From: Ailanthus altissimus
Taxonomy: Eukaryota > Streptophyta > Magnoliopsida > Sapindales > Simaroubaceae
Assembly (NCBI GenBank): GCA_946807835.1
Contig: OX327690.1
Coordinates: forward strand, 14,790,501 to 14,854,500
Direction: 5' to 3'
DNA length: 64,000 nt
Of the stretch, positions 11,329 through 22,671 are shown piece after piece. Both the position numbers and the translations under genes were made by a program. The notes under the pieces were generated by a model. That model saw only the letters and a program-made list of their open reading frames with translations. It was not told where the DNA came from and searched no databases. The stretch's first letter is position 1; every line of letters begins with the position of its first letter.

Positions 11329-12785
11329 TGATGTCATATTTCTATATCTTAAAATTAAATGCAAGTATACACTATCGTGACAAGTAATAAAGGGACTTAT
11401 AAAGTCGGATGTCAAACTCACAGGGATATTTTTTATTTTCTATCAAGTACTAAAATTGTATATTTTAAATAATTATCCAAAACATTAAATCTTCAAATTG
11501 CAAATAATAAAAGTGTAGAAAATAATTGACACAACTTAAATAAATCAAGAAGATAGCAATATAGAAAAAACCTAGGGTTAATTATTATCATTCAATATAT
11601 ATTCTAAAGATTTAATATTTTAATATTTATATCCCTCAATTTTTATTATTGGTCAAGATACTAATATATTCATAAGTCTCTTCCATGGTCATACAAGTAT
11701 ATCTCGATTTACCAAATACCTATATTATTATGGTACTTGTAATTAAGGGTGGGCAAAAAAAATTGGGAACCGAAAAATCAAACCGAACCGAACCGGTTGG
11801 TTCGGTTCAGTTCGGTCCGGTTTTTTTTTTAAAAAAATCGATTTGGTTTTTTTGGGGAAAAAACTGACCGGTTCGGTTCATTTTTTTCACCCAAAAAAAT
11901 CGAAAAAACTGGAAAAATCGTATCGAAAATTAAAAAAAAATCATAATTTAAAATAAAAAAATAAAAAAAATCGAAAAAACCCAACCGAAAAAAACCTGTT
12001 CGATTTTTCTCATTAAAACAACCGATTTCGGTTTTATTTTTTCAAAAAACCGAACCGGACCAGTTCGGTTCGATTTCGCAAAAAACTGGACCGTGCCCAC
12101 CCCTACTTGTAATAAATTACGATTCATTGAGAACAAGTCTTATTGACCATACATGCCAATTAGGTATATTCCTATCCTAATTCAAAACTTGCATATGCAA
12201 CATTAAATGTTACTCTACAAATATGCATCAAATTATCTAGGTCTAAATATAACGATGTCTCCTCCGAGTTTATCAAAGTATTACCAAATCAATCACAATA
12301 TTGATCAGATATTATGAAACATTAATAGCAAATAATTTGAATAATAAATAATTAAATTCATATAAATATAAAAAAGCTATAACAATTAAGTTCACATATT
12401 GAGTTCAAATAATAACAGTAGAAAATAAATTTAGCTCTTGGTAACAAGAGAATTATGGCTGAAAAATAAAATAAATATGATACAACCAAAAGCAAACCAA
12501 TCTAAACGTCAATTCACAGTTAATTGATACGTTAAAGATTCACTAATAATTTTCTGCTTCATTGAATTCTCCTTACTTCTTTCTTTTATATTGCTATTCT
12601 TTAATGTTTTATGGCTCTAATAGTACTAAGTTGTGTGTTTTTTTGAGGCTAAAATGAGTGACCTTTATATAGGGATTGATTAGAGTTTTGGAGTTGTATT
12701 TCTTTTAAGATTAAAAAAATTGTATTGTTTACCACTGCAGCGAAATATTGTTCATCTCTGGGGCGAAAATGCTATAGCAAAGTCT
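11329..12785 (-). repeat. Gypsy LTR in inverted orientation
   Basis: It is the reverse complement of the LTR at 16,288-17,557. It starts TGATGTCATATTTC, corresponding to the ...TGCATCA end of that LTR, and shares AAGTATACACTATCG and the CCTAGGGTTAAT stretch. The match ends near 12,785, at about LTR position 170, so the LTR start (TGATAAG...) is missing. A hAT-type MITE (11,744-12,105) interrupts it. Without the MITE and its duplicated 8 bp, about 1,090 bp of LTR remain. Confidence 0.85.
11744..12105. mobile_element. hAT-type MITE, 362 bp
   Basis: The terminal inverted repeats are TAAGGGTGGGCA on the left and TAGGGGTGGGCA read inward from the right. They are flanked by the perfect 8-bp duplication CTTGTAAT (11,736-11,743 and 12,106-12,113), the size made by hAT transposases. 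The interior is rich in CCGAACCGAACCGG-type and poly-A/T stretches and has no coding capacity. The sister LTR carries the uninterrupted site near 17,122-17,135 (ATTACAAGTACCAT on the plus strand), which confirms the insertion. Confidence 0.92.
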
Positions 12786-12955
12786 GTTTTTGCTAATATT
12801 TTATTTGCGTCAATATTAATACCTTTTTTTTTAATTCAGAATTTTCTTTGTTTATTTTTCATATAAGACCTTTTTTTATTTTTATTTGTTTTTGTACAGT
12901 TGCTTTTCAATTCTTTTTGTTTTTGTTTTTTTAGGATATCTTTTAGAGCTATATC

Positions 12956-14230
12956 ATGGCCTATAAATTTCAACCGCAAGTGATAGAAAATAAATCTTTA
13001 AGGGATTATACAATCTTAATGATTAGCAGCATTCGATCCAATATATGCCGATCGACGATAAACGCTAGCTATTTTGAAATTTAGCCAGAAATAATTTGAA
13101 TGTTGAAAGACTCAATTCAATTTAGTGGACATCCATGCGATGATTTAAATGACTATATCATAAATTTTCTAGAGGTTTGTGATTTGTTCAATATGATGGA
13201 GTCATAGATGATGTAGTACAATTGCGGTTATTTTCTTTTTTAATTAGAGACAAGGTGAAGAGTTGGTTGATGTCACTACCATCAGGATCAATTACAACAT
13301 GGGATGACTTGACCCAAAAATTCTTATCTAAAGTTTTTCCACTAGCCAAGACAATAAGGATGAGGAATGACATCAATTCTTTGATACAGTATGACTCAGA
13401 AACACTTTATGAAGTATGAGAGCGGTATAAAAATATGTTGAGGAGATGTCCACATCATGAGATTCCAAAGTGGTTACTTGTGCAGACGTTCTATAATGGC
13501 TGAATGGGATAGTTGAGGATCATAATAGATGCTGCAGCAGGAGGAGCATTAATGATCAATTCAACTCATGAAGCATATGACCTACTAGAAGAGATGGCAT
13601 CCAACAGCTATCAATGGTTAGCAGAGAGAACAACCCCAAGAAATATCAGAGGCATATATAATTAAGGGGTGCTCATATCACTTGCTGCATAAATTAACCT
13701 ATTGACTAAGAAAATTAATGTCATTAAAGATAATGCTAAGAAGAGAAAACCTTTTATTTGTGATTTCTATGGTGACAACCATCCCAATGGCCAATGCATG
13801 GAGCCTATGCACTACATAAAAAACTATCAAAACAGCAATATAATCCTTACATTGACTTTTATAATTCAGATTGGATAGACCCTTATAGTATACCAATATA
13901 ACCTCAATAGCAGATTGAAGAGAAACCAAGCTTAAAGGAGATGTTTATGCAGTATATGACGTAGACAGATGCCCTTATTCAAAGTCAAGCATCCTTTTCA
14001 AGAACGTTAGAGATGCAAGTGGGATAATTAGCCACATCAATGAATAATCATCCATAAGGCCCATTGACCAACAACACAAAGATGAATCTAAGAAGAAATA
14101 AAGAGCAATGCCAAGTAATCACCTTAAGGGTTGAACAAGAACTTCTAATAGCTACTGAAACACCTCAACCTAAGGAGAGCCATGGTAGAGCAACAAAGAC
14201 AAAAAAAAGAGGAGTCAGTTATAGAAGAAA
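12956..14230 (+). pseudogene. Gypsy gag (retrotransposon gag domain)
   Basis: An ATG at 12,956 begins a reading frame like that of Tat/Athila gag proteins. Then come FSGHPCDDLNDYI near 13,120, the core domain LRLFSFLIRDKVKSWLMSLP and SITTWDDLTQKFLSKVFP (13,222-13,345), CPHHEIPKWLLVQTFYNG near 13,450-13,501, and IDAAAGGA and YDLLEEMASNSYQW near 13,528-13,615. A degenerate zinc-knuckle-like segment (CDFYGDNHPNGQC) lies near 13,758. ALIQSQASF and MQVGQLATSMN follow near 13,975-14,045. A frameshift near 13,190 and several stops inactivate it. No pol sequence follows. Confidence 0.85.
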
Positions 14231-16287
14231 AAGGAATTAGTGGCACTTCAAAGCAAAGACAATCAATACATTCCACCGCCACCTTTTTTACAAAGACTCT
14301 AAGAGAAGAACCTTGAACATCAGTAATTTTTCAACAATATCTCTCAATGTTTCAAGGTTGACATGGTAATTCCTGAAGATTCACCACCTTCTAAAGTAAA
14401 ACTAATGGAAGCTCTTCAACTACAAGCTCATATAAAATTGTTAAAGTTAAAAAAAAAGGCATGGCAAAAAAATGGAGAGACAAATTAATATTGGCAAATA
14501 AGGTGCAATAGTTCGATCTAAAATTAAAATCTTTTCGATAAGGCTAAAATCAAAGTGGTTGGGACTAGGTCTAAAAACATTTTTCACGGAGATATGGAAG
14601 TCAAGGAAGAAAAATACCAATGCTCTTAGGCATAGATTAAAGTTCTATAGGTGCGACACCGCTGATATGCAGTTTGATCCTCCATGAGATGTCAAGTCAA
14701 TGATGTTAAATCAAGCACTTCTTGGGAGGCAACCTAAGTAATTTTTTTTTATGTTGTTTATTTTTATTTTTATTGTTACTTTATTTTATTTTCTTTTAGT
14801 GTTAAAACAGCAAGACAAGTATTTAATGAGCAGTACAAGCAATTTGCAGCATTAGAAGATAGGAAAATTCAATACCGTAACATCAAGGCACAACGCTGTA
14901 ATGCTAAGCCTTCATCTACCAGGGAAGTTTCTTACTTTCACTTTTATTTTTGACATTGGGGATAATGTCTAATTTAAGCTTGAGGGTGGAAAATACTTTC
15001 TTGTGTTTATTTTTATTGCATGATTTGATTAGTTGTCTTGTGGTTTATTTTTTATTTTTTAGTTTTAGTTGTTAAAATTATCATTAGTCTATGATAAAAA
15101 AATACATGGCTGAATTTATTTTCACAAATCCCTAGGATATGATAGCTACATGAGACAATTTTGGTTATTTAAGTTTAGGAACAAGTTTGATTTATAATCA
15201 CTATTTGTTTTTAGCACTCTATAAGCATGAATAGTTATAACTATTACTTAAAGATACTTATGTTTTAGGGAGTACACCACAGTCTAAAAGATCGACACTT
15301 TAGAACTTGTCTTTAGTTACTACTTAAGGCAAAATCCTGGGAAACACATGAATAAAAAATGACATTAGGCCATCTTTGGACCGATTGAGCCTTTCTAGCC
15401 TATCTTTTATTATATATTTATTCATAGTACTTTATTTTGAGCCTAATGATCTATTATTTTTGTTTAACCACATTACAAGCCCAAAACGTAAAGTTTATTT
15501 ATCTAGAATCCAAAACATCATAAATCTTACATTTGCTTAGAAATACTTTTAAAAGAAAAAAGTTGTGGTGATATGAGAAAAATTAGCTTGTGTGATTTTT
15601 GTCAATCTAAGTTTGGGTGTATTAAAAAAAAAGAAGAAAAAAATTCAAAAGAAAAATACCTCAGCTTAAGAAAAAGAAGAAATTATTTGGAAAATAAAGG
15701 TTGAAAATAAAGATGGGAAAAACAATAAGTTTGGGAAAAGAGATAATACAAGGAAAAGAAAGATCAAGAGGTTTCTAGGTAAAGTCTAAATATTCAAAGT
15801 GTAACTTAACCTTAATTGTTTATCCTTTTATCAGATCATGACTCTAACCTTATGTTACAAACTAAGTAAAGTTCTAAATATTTTCTTAGTCATGTGATTT
15901 TCTATATTAGTAGAGAGTGATAGTAAAGACAAGCCTATGGAAGTGTCATTATACAAATCAAATGCTAAGATATCATATTTTCTATACAAACTATAAAGTA
16001 AATCAAAGTATAGTTTTAACTATTGCTTGCTACTTGTATACACACGCATGGTGATTATCTTTGAAGAAGAATGAGGGACTAAATAAAGATAATTAAGATT
16101 GTTAATAGTTATTTATCTACCTTAAGGACTTATGCCATTTAATCAGCTTTTGAGACAATCATTTAGCCATTCTGACTAACTTGGCATGTTATTTTTATTT
16201 TTAAAAATTTCATTTCATTTTGAATTCTATCTTTGATTTTATTTTTCATTGCTTGAGGACGAGTAAATGGTTAAGTTTGGAGGAGTT
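14231..16287 (+). other. Gypsy 3' non-coding region and polypurine tract
   Basis: There is no pol. A decayed linker ends near 14,680-14,735 with MLNQALLGRQPK, a signature found before the 3' untranslated part of Tat/Athila elements. Further right are the GGGGATAATGTC block (14,955), a CTAAGTTTGGGTG block (15,606) and CTTGAGGACGAGTAAATGG (16,251). The polypurine tract GTTTGGAGGAGTT (about 16,275-16,287) directly precedes the LTR. The rest is AT-rich, with no gene seen. Confidence 0.75.
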
Positions 16288-17557
16288 TGATAAGTGTAAA
16301 TTATATCTATTATTTTCACTCCCTTAACTTGATTAATTTATTATTTTAATAAGAATATTAAGTTTTTTTATATATGTTTTATTATTATTTTGTAGGTTTG
16401 AAGTCAATGGAACAATTGGGCTTGAAAATCTAAGGAAAATAAGACAAAACATCGAATTACTATTGTACTTTCACCCAGTGATGAACAGTATTTCGTTGCA
16501 GTGGTGAGTAGTGCGATTTTCCTAATCTTAAAAAAAATACAACTTCAAGACTTCAATCAATCCCTATATAAAGGCTACTCATTTCGGACATCGAAAGAAC
16601 ACACAACTTAGGATTCTTAGAACAACAACATATTGAAGAATAGCAATATTAAAGAAAGAAGCAAGAAAAATTTAAGGAAACAAGAAATTATTAGCGAATC
16701 TTTGACTTATCAACTAATTGCAAATTGACGTCTATATTGGTTTACTTTTGGTTGTATCATGTTTATTTTAATTTGCAACTATAATTCTCTTGTTACCATG
16801 AGCCAAATTTATTTTCTAAGGTTATTACTTGAACTCAATATATGAGCTTAATTATTATATCTTTTTTATATTTATTTGAATTCAATTCTTTATTATTCAA
16901 ATTATTTGTTCTTCATGCTTCATAATATCTAATCAATATTTTGATTGATTTGGTAATACTTTGATAAACTCGGAGGAGGTGTCATTGTATTTAGACTAGG
17001 ATAATTTGATGCATGGTTGTAGAGTAACATTCAATGTTGCATATACAAATTTTGAATTAGGATAGGAATATACATAATTGGCATGTATGGTCAATAAAAC
17101 TTGTTCTTATTGAATCTTAATTTATTACAAGTACCATAGGAATATAGGTATTTGGTAAATTAAGATATACTTGCTCGACCTTATGCGAGGCTTGTGAATA
17201 CATTAATGTATTGACCACTAATACGAATTGATGGATGTAAATATTAAAATATTAAACCTTTAGAAGATATATTGAATGATAGTAATTAACCCTAGAATTT
17301 TTCTATATTGCTATCTTTTTGATTTATTTTAGTTGTGTCAGTTATTTTCTATACTTTTATTATTTACAATTTAAAGATTTAATTTTTTGGATAATTACTT
17401 GAAAGATACAATTTTAGTACTTGAAAGATACAATTTTAGTACTTGATAGAAAATAAAAATTATCCCTGTGAGTTCGACATTCGACTTTATAAGTCCCTTT
17501 ATTTGTTACGATGGTGTATATTTGCACTTAATTTTAAGATATAGAAATATTGCATCA
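16288..17557 (+). repeat. Gypsy 3' LTR, plus strand
   Basis: 1270 bp, from TGATAAGTGTAAATT to ATTGCATCA, directly after a polypurine tract. It has a TATA-like CTATATAAAGG near 16,564, preceded by short alternating motifs (ACTATTGTACTTTCACC). It contains the empty site for the MITE found in the inverted copy. A 25-bp stretch (GAAAGATACAATTTTAGTACTT) is tandemly doubled near 17,400-17,446. To the right it abuts the interior of a copia LTR at 17,558. Confidence 0.88.
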
Positions 17558-18049
17558 AGCACCATGGTGGTCTTGTGAGTGATCCACCATATTAGGTTCA
17601 ACATATGTCAGAGACCTTTTATAATCTGACTACTGGGTGTCACTAGAGATAAGTTCACGGTTGAGCACATGGAGATTTGATGGTGATAATCTATATCTTC
17701 ACTCTTGTAGGATATAAACGATATAGGAATTATATAAATATATATTAACCTCAACTTGTATGGTTCAATATGCCGTATTGTTATTTTCATTACGTGTGTG
17801 GGGGGCACTATTTATGGACTAACGGAAGAGTTTAGTAAGATTAACGGGTGTGAACTTAGAGAGTCTCACTATATGAAATTTATTCGTTGTGCATTAGGGT
17901 AGCACACCAGATCGAATGGTTCGATCTTGGAAGTTCTCGATAAGTTGAAATTATTTTAAGGTCTTTCAGGGAGTTGTCAAGGTTTAAGTGTTAAGCCTAA
18001 AATGTTGGCAAATGAGACTTGCCATTTCATCCCTTCATAGGATGCCACA

Positions 18050-18080
18050 TGTCATGCCATTAATTTATAATGGCATGACA
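18050..18080. repeat. Perfect 13-bp inverted repeat
   Basis: TGTCATGCCATTA (18,050-18,062) and its exact reverse complement (18,068-18,080) are separated by 5 bp. They lie in the variable middle of a copia LTR. The pair could form a hairpin in the LTR RNA. Function is unknown. Confidence 0.85.
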
Positions 18081-18199
18081 CATGACATAATGTTAATGGC
18101 CCATTTAATTTGTAAATGGTGTATGCATGACGTTCGGATAAATTAATGAATAAAAGGTGGCCATTTGATTTTGTCTTTATCAAGCTTAAAGCATGAGTC

Positions 18200-18581
18200 G
18201 TTAACATCTTATTTACCTTTCATTGTTAATGGCATATATAATAATCAATTATTGGCATGGAAAATATTATTCGACTAAATGTTTTTCAACAACCAAAAGG
18301 TGGCAATTGTTAATTGAAAGCATGATTTGTCATGATTTTCTTCAAGCATGTGAAGGAAGAATATTAAACACTAATTGAAAGCATGATTTGAAAAACATCT
18401 TATTTACCTTTCATTGTTAATGGCATATATAATAATAATTTGTTGGCATGAAAAATATTATTCGACTAAATGTTTTTCAACAACCAAGAGGTGGCAATTG
18501 TTAATTGAAAGCATGATTTGTCATGCTTTTCTTCAAGCATGTGATGGACGAATATTAAACACTAATTGAAAGCATGATTTG
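18200..18581 (+). repeat. 191-bp tandem duplication in a copia LTR
   Basis: Two units (about 18,200-18,390 and 18,391-18,581) share CATCTTATTTACC, the GGCATATATAATAAT stretch, TTTTTCAACAACCAA, GGTGGCAATTGTTAATTG and GAATATTAAACACTAATTG, with only scattered differences. The offset between matching points is 191 bp (18,205 and 18,396). The nearly identical units point to a recent duplication. Confidence 0.88.
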
Positions 18582-19086
18582 ATATGTTTTTTTTTTTCAA
18601 GCATGTGGTGGCATTATTGGCAACAGATTGACAAAGATAATGGCCATTCTTTATGCTTATATTCGGCTAACAAGCATAAATCTTGACATTAAGCTTTCAT
18701 TAAGCTTTGTCATTATTGATCATAAATTCCACTCTCTATTTGAATTGGACAAATTGATTGGAAACATAGACTATAAATAGAAGCATCATTTCATTTGTCA
18801 ATTGCAAGTGAAAAGAAGCAAAAATACATAGCAAAGATAAGAGATAAAAATTAGAGGCAAGTGTTGGTTAAAGTAGCTAATCCCCACCGAGAAAAAGAAG
18901 CTACCGTTCTAACTCAAGGAATCCTACCCCATCTTCAACTAGAACTGCATAAAGTACGCTTTAAAGGTGAGTTCCCTTTTATCCCATTAGTGTAATGAGA
19001 TGTATTATTTATATTTTGGTGTGTATATTATGCATGTGTGATGTGTAAAATTAAATTAAATGTACTCACTCACCTAACATACAACA

Positions 19087-20746
19087 TGTTAACACGTTTT
19101 AGGGTGTATGCATGTGATTATGTATATATTGAAAAAACTAAATACATGTATCATATACACAATTTTGCAACGAAATTAAGTATATAATCAACATATAGAC
19201 ATGTAAATTAAATCATTAACAACTTAAGATTACAGAAACATACATTTGAAGAACTTCGGTGAATATTTTAATTTTATGGATTATTCTAAACTCCAAACCT
19301 TGAGCTCACCTTGAAGTGAATTCTTGTACAATTCTAGTTCACAATAATCCGATGAGATTATAAAGCTAAAATAGCAGCAACCAAATTTCCAACAACAAGT
19401 TTTAGTTTCTTGAAAGAAAATAAGAAGAATTGATTTTTCTTTCTCTTTAGTATTTCTCACAATCTTTTGTTCAAAGAAAATCTTTCCAAAACAAAAACTC
19501 TCTTTCTCAAATCTCTCTACCATGTTTTTTTTGCTTATCTTTATCAATAAAAAATGAATTCCATCCATTTTTTGTGCTCTAAGCACTTCACTAATGCTTT
19601 ACCAAATTCAAGTTAAGTGACTAACTGTCAAAATAAAATTTTGGTGGCCATTTTGAATGGTTCAAAAATAAATGAACCATAAATCTATGAATGGTGCTCC
19701 ATCTAAATTAGGCATGTGTTTTTCACTAATAAATTAAAATAACAATAATAAAAAATATATTATTTATTTAAATAATATTTATTCAATTATTCAAAAACTA
19801 TTTGAATAATTAATTTTACCTTATTTGATTTTACTAACAAGGTTAATGGGTGAATTTATGGTAACACAATTCATAGACCAAAATTGTGCCACTTGTTAAC
19901 ATCTAATTAGTTAACAACTCTTGTCAACTAATTAAGTGATTTATTTAACCTTTAAGTCTAGATAAATGCACAACCTGAGGAACTTTGAAATATATTTTCG
20001 GTTTGTTGGAATTTCTAGGATGGAATTGTTCAATCCATAATATTGCCCCAGTGCACAATGAGTACACTTCATATTATGAGACTCTCTAAGTCTGCCCAGT
20101 TTGTCATATGAAACTCCTCTATATGTTCATTAACGATGCTCCACACACATATTATGGATATTCTAAAGTGGCGCACTAGACTATACAAGTTGAGGTAAAG
20201 CCGAGATATAGATCAACACTATCAAATCTCTATATGCTTAATCATAAGCTTATCTCCAAAATTATATTTCAATAAATAATATTCCTAAACACCTTTGTGA
20301 TATTATTTATCTCAAAGGTGAAACTCTTTTCCCGGAAATTACTGATTATGGCTATAAGATTTTTTAAAACACAATCTTGAAGTATTAGGATATATTACTC
20401 ACCCAAATGAGTTGATGGATCCCATATCTATGTACACTGGACTTCATGAGCATTGGACCATACCCAACGACACCTTGCGATCAAACCATGAAAGGTTTGA
20501 CGTGTGTTGAACCAAAGTATAATAGATCACTCACAAGTCTACTGTGACACTTAGGTCATAGGATCACGAATACTACTAAACTCAAAAGACCCTCCATTGA
20601 TGGCTTTATGAGATGCATATTAAAGGTCTTCGTGAGTCTATTCAGTACCTAATTCTTACTGAATACTTGTATCTCTATATGAGCTTCCACTAAACTCATG
20701 GTCTGCTAAGACTAACTATCTAAACCATCCAGATATAAATATACAT

Positions 20747-20783
<37 letters not shown>

Positions 20784-21217
20784 GGTCTTCATAGATAAAC
20801 CCGCATCAGTGAAGATAAATCAGGAATATAGTATTTGAGAAAATATTTTCATAATGACATTTTCTAGCACCATTTGTAACTCTTTGCAACTATATCATTA
20901 CAAATATATTCTCAGGTCTTTGTCTTATTTCAGACAAGGTTCTAACTTCTTAGATTTCGCTGACTCTTATAACCTGCTAACTCTTATTAGTGCTAACTTT
21001 TAACATTTATAACTCTCAGTGTTGGTAATTTTTAGCACTGATCTAAACTCCTTTAGACCAAATCTGAACTCTTTCAGATCATTTAATGTCTGAAATATTA
21101 CAAGCATCTTACCATATATAAAAGATAAAATTAGCGATTTGATGAAATAATAATAGTATAAATATTAAATAAATATTCATACAAAAAAGGGATGGCACGT
21201 AAGCACAAATTTCAACA
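19087..21217 (-). mobile_element. Solo copia LTR, minus strand
   Basis: 2131 bp. The right end on the plus strand is TTCAACA, giving an LTR start of TGTTGAAATTTGTGC. The left end is TGTTAACACG. The flanks are CAACA (19,082-19,086) and TAACA (21,218-21,222), a 4/5 match that may be a decayed target duplication. It contains the family block GGTTCCTTT-like and CCACCATACTTTGG-like stretches in reverse, an (AT)n run at 20,750-20,778, and a splice-donor-like AAGGTGAGCTC on the minus strand at about 19,305-19,313. A 19,281-19,586 minus-strand reading frame lies in this LTR and has no family resemblance. Confidence 0.8.
20750..20778. repeat. (AT)n microsatellite
   Basis: An uninterrupted alternating AT run of about 29 bp inside the minus-strand copia LTR. 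The equivalent place in sister LTRs (31,215-31,230) has only a short TATATA run, so the array is length-variable between copies. Confidence 0.95.
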
Positions 21218-21540
21218 TAACACACTTTCAAACAAATCACAAATCTCTAGAAAATTTAAAATATGTTTATTTGGATCATCACATGGATGTTCACTGAATT
21301 GAACTGAGTCAATATTTGATTTATTTTCGGCTGAATTTCAAAGTAGTTGACATTTATCGTTGGTCGGCATATACCGGGTTAAATGTTGCTAATCATTGGG
21401 AGAATAATCTCTCAAAGATTTATGTTCTGTCACCTGCTGCTGATATAGCTCTGAAAGGTATCCTTAAAAAAAAAGAATTAAAAAGTAACTGTACAAAAAA
21501 AAGAGACTATATATAAAATAAAATAAACAATTTTGAAGTA
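21218..21540 (-). pseudogene. Gypsy gag, N-terminal part
   Basis: On the minus strand it aligns base for base with the leader and gag start near 12,880-13,190, including LRDY, the QFSEHPCDD-like segment and LNFLEICDLF. It ends where the copia LTR begins. Stops are present. A plus-strand reading frame of 66 codons over the same DNA is its antisense shadow. Confidence 0.75.
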
Positions 21541-21586
21541 AAAATAAAAATGATTGGTATTAATATTGGAAAAAATAAAATATTAT

Positions 21587-21603
21587 CCTCGACAATGGCA
21601 CAA
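21587..21603 (-). other. Primer-binding site matching tRNA-Asp
   Basis: The minus strand reads TGTGCCATTGTCGAGGA beside the LTR end. Compared with the tRNA-Asp-type site, the stretch CCATTGTCGAGGA differs from CCGTTGCCGGGGA only by transitions. The first bases carry a small indel. It marks the 5' LTR/internal boundary of the minus-strand gypsy element. Confidence 0.6.
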
Positions 21604-22671
21604 AAAACTAAATGCAATATTTTTATATCTTAAAATGAAGTGCAAGTATACACTATCGTATGCCAGTAATAAAGAGCAAAAGAGTTTAATGTCGAACCCA
21701 CTAGGATAATTTCATCTTTTTACCAAGTATTAAGATTATGTTTCTCTATTAATTATTCAGAAAAATCAAAATCTAAGAATAAATTTGACAAATATAAAAG
21801 CAATGACATAATGTAAAGAGCTATGAAAAATAGCAATATAAAGAAAAAGTTAGGATTAATACTATCCCTCAATATACTTTTTAATGATTAATCTTCTAAT
21901 ATTTAATTCCCTTAGTCTTTGTTACTAATCAAGGTACTCTTATATTCACAAGTTTCTCATAAAGTCATGTAAGTATATCTTAATTTACCAAATACCTATA
22001 TTATTATGGTATTTAATAAATTAAGACTAATTAAGAACAAGTTTTATTTATCATACATGCCATTTAGGTATATTTCTATCCTAATTCAAAACTTGCACAT
22101 GTAACTTACGTTATTCTATAATCATGCATCAAATTATCTAGGTCTAAATATAATGATTCTTTTTTCGAGTTTATCAAAATATTACCAAAACAATCACAAT
22201 ATTAGCTAGATATAATGAAGCTTTAAGATTAAATAATTTGAATAACAAAAAACTAAGTTTGTTAAATATTAAAAAGATATGGCAATTAAGTTTAAATATT
22301 AACCCTAGAAAGAAAATTAGTTCATGATTACAAGAGAATTATGGCAAACTAATATAAATGTCGAATTGCTCTTGATTGAATAGACTAGAAACTCTTGCTA
22401 CCAAAGAATGCCTTGAATTTCTCTTTAATTGCTCTCTAAGACTTATGTTATGTGTCTTTTGAGTGTCTTATGTGCTCTCTAAAGACTGAGGACGAGTGGC
22501 CTTTTATAGGAATTGATTTAAGTTTGAAATCTCCACTTCTTGTCTGGCCAAGAATCACGTGATCATTGGGGTGCTATTATGATATCGCTGAGGAGCTACA
22601 TTTAAAAGCTGATATTGCTAAAGCAGTGAAGGTATAATGCTGAGGTGCCGGGCTCTCGCTGAGGCGATAGT

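Larger units (their letters stand above)
11263..17557 (+). mobile_element. Tat/Athila-type gypsy element with gag only and an inverted left LTR
   Basis: The layout is: a scrap of plus-strand LTR with a minus-strand primer-binding site (11,263-11,322), an inverted LTR (11,329-12,785), a plus-strand internal region with gag (from about 12,790), a long 3' non-coding region, a polypurine tract and a plus-strand 3' LTR (16,288-17,557). No reverse transcriptase, RNase H or integrase was found, so it is a non-autonomous derivative. The gag type, the tRNA-Asp-like primer site, and the GGGAGGCAACCTAAG and TTGGGGATAATGTC signatures in the 3' region all fit the Tat/Athila group. A clean target duplication was not found. 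The left end looks rearranged. Confidence 0.75.
17558..19086 (+). repeat. Copia-family LTR, 5'-truncated
   Basis: It starts inside the family consensus (AGCACCATGGTGGTCTTG, equivalent to GTGCCACGGTGGGCTTG in other copies), so about the first 640 bp were removed by the adjoining gypsy LTR. It continues through the LTR body and carries a 191-bp tandem duplication and a strong hairpin. Near 18,966 it keeps the splice-donor-like AAAGGTGAGTTCC shared with other family members. The 3' end is near 19,086, where a minus-strand copy begins tail to tail. Confidence 0.75.
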
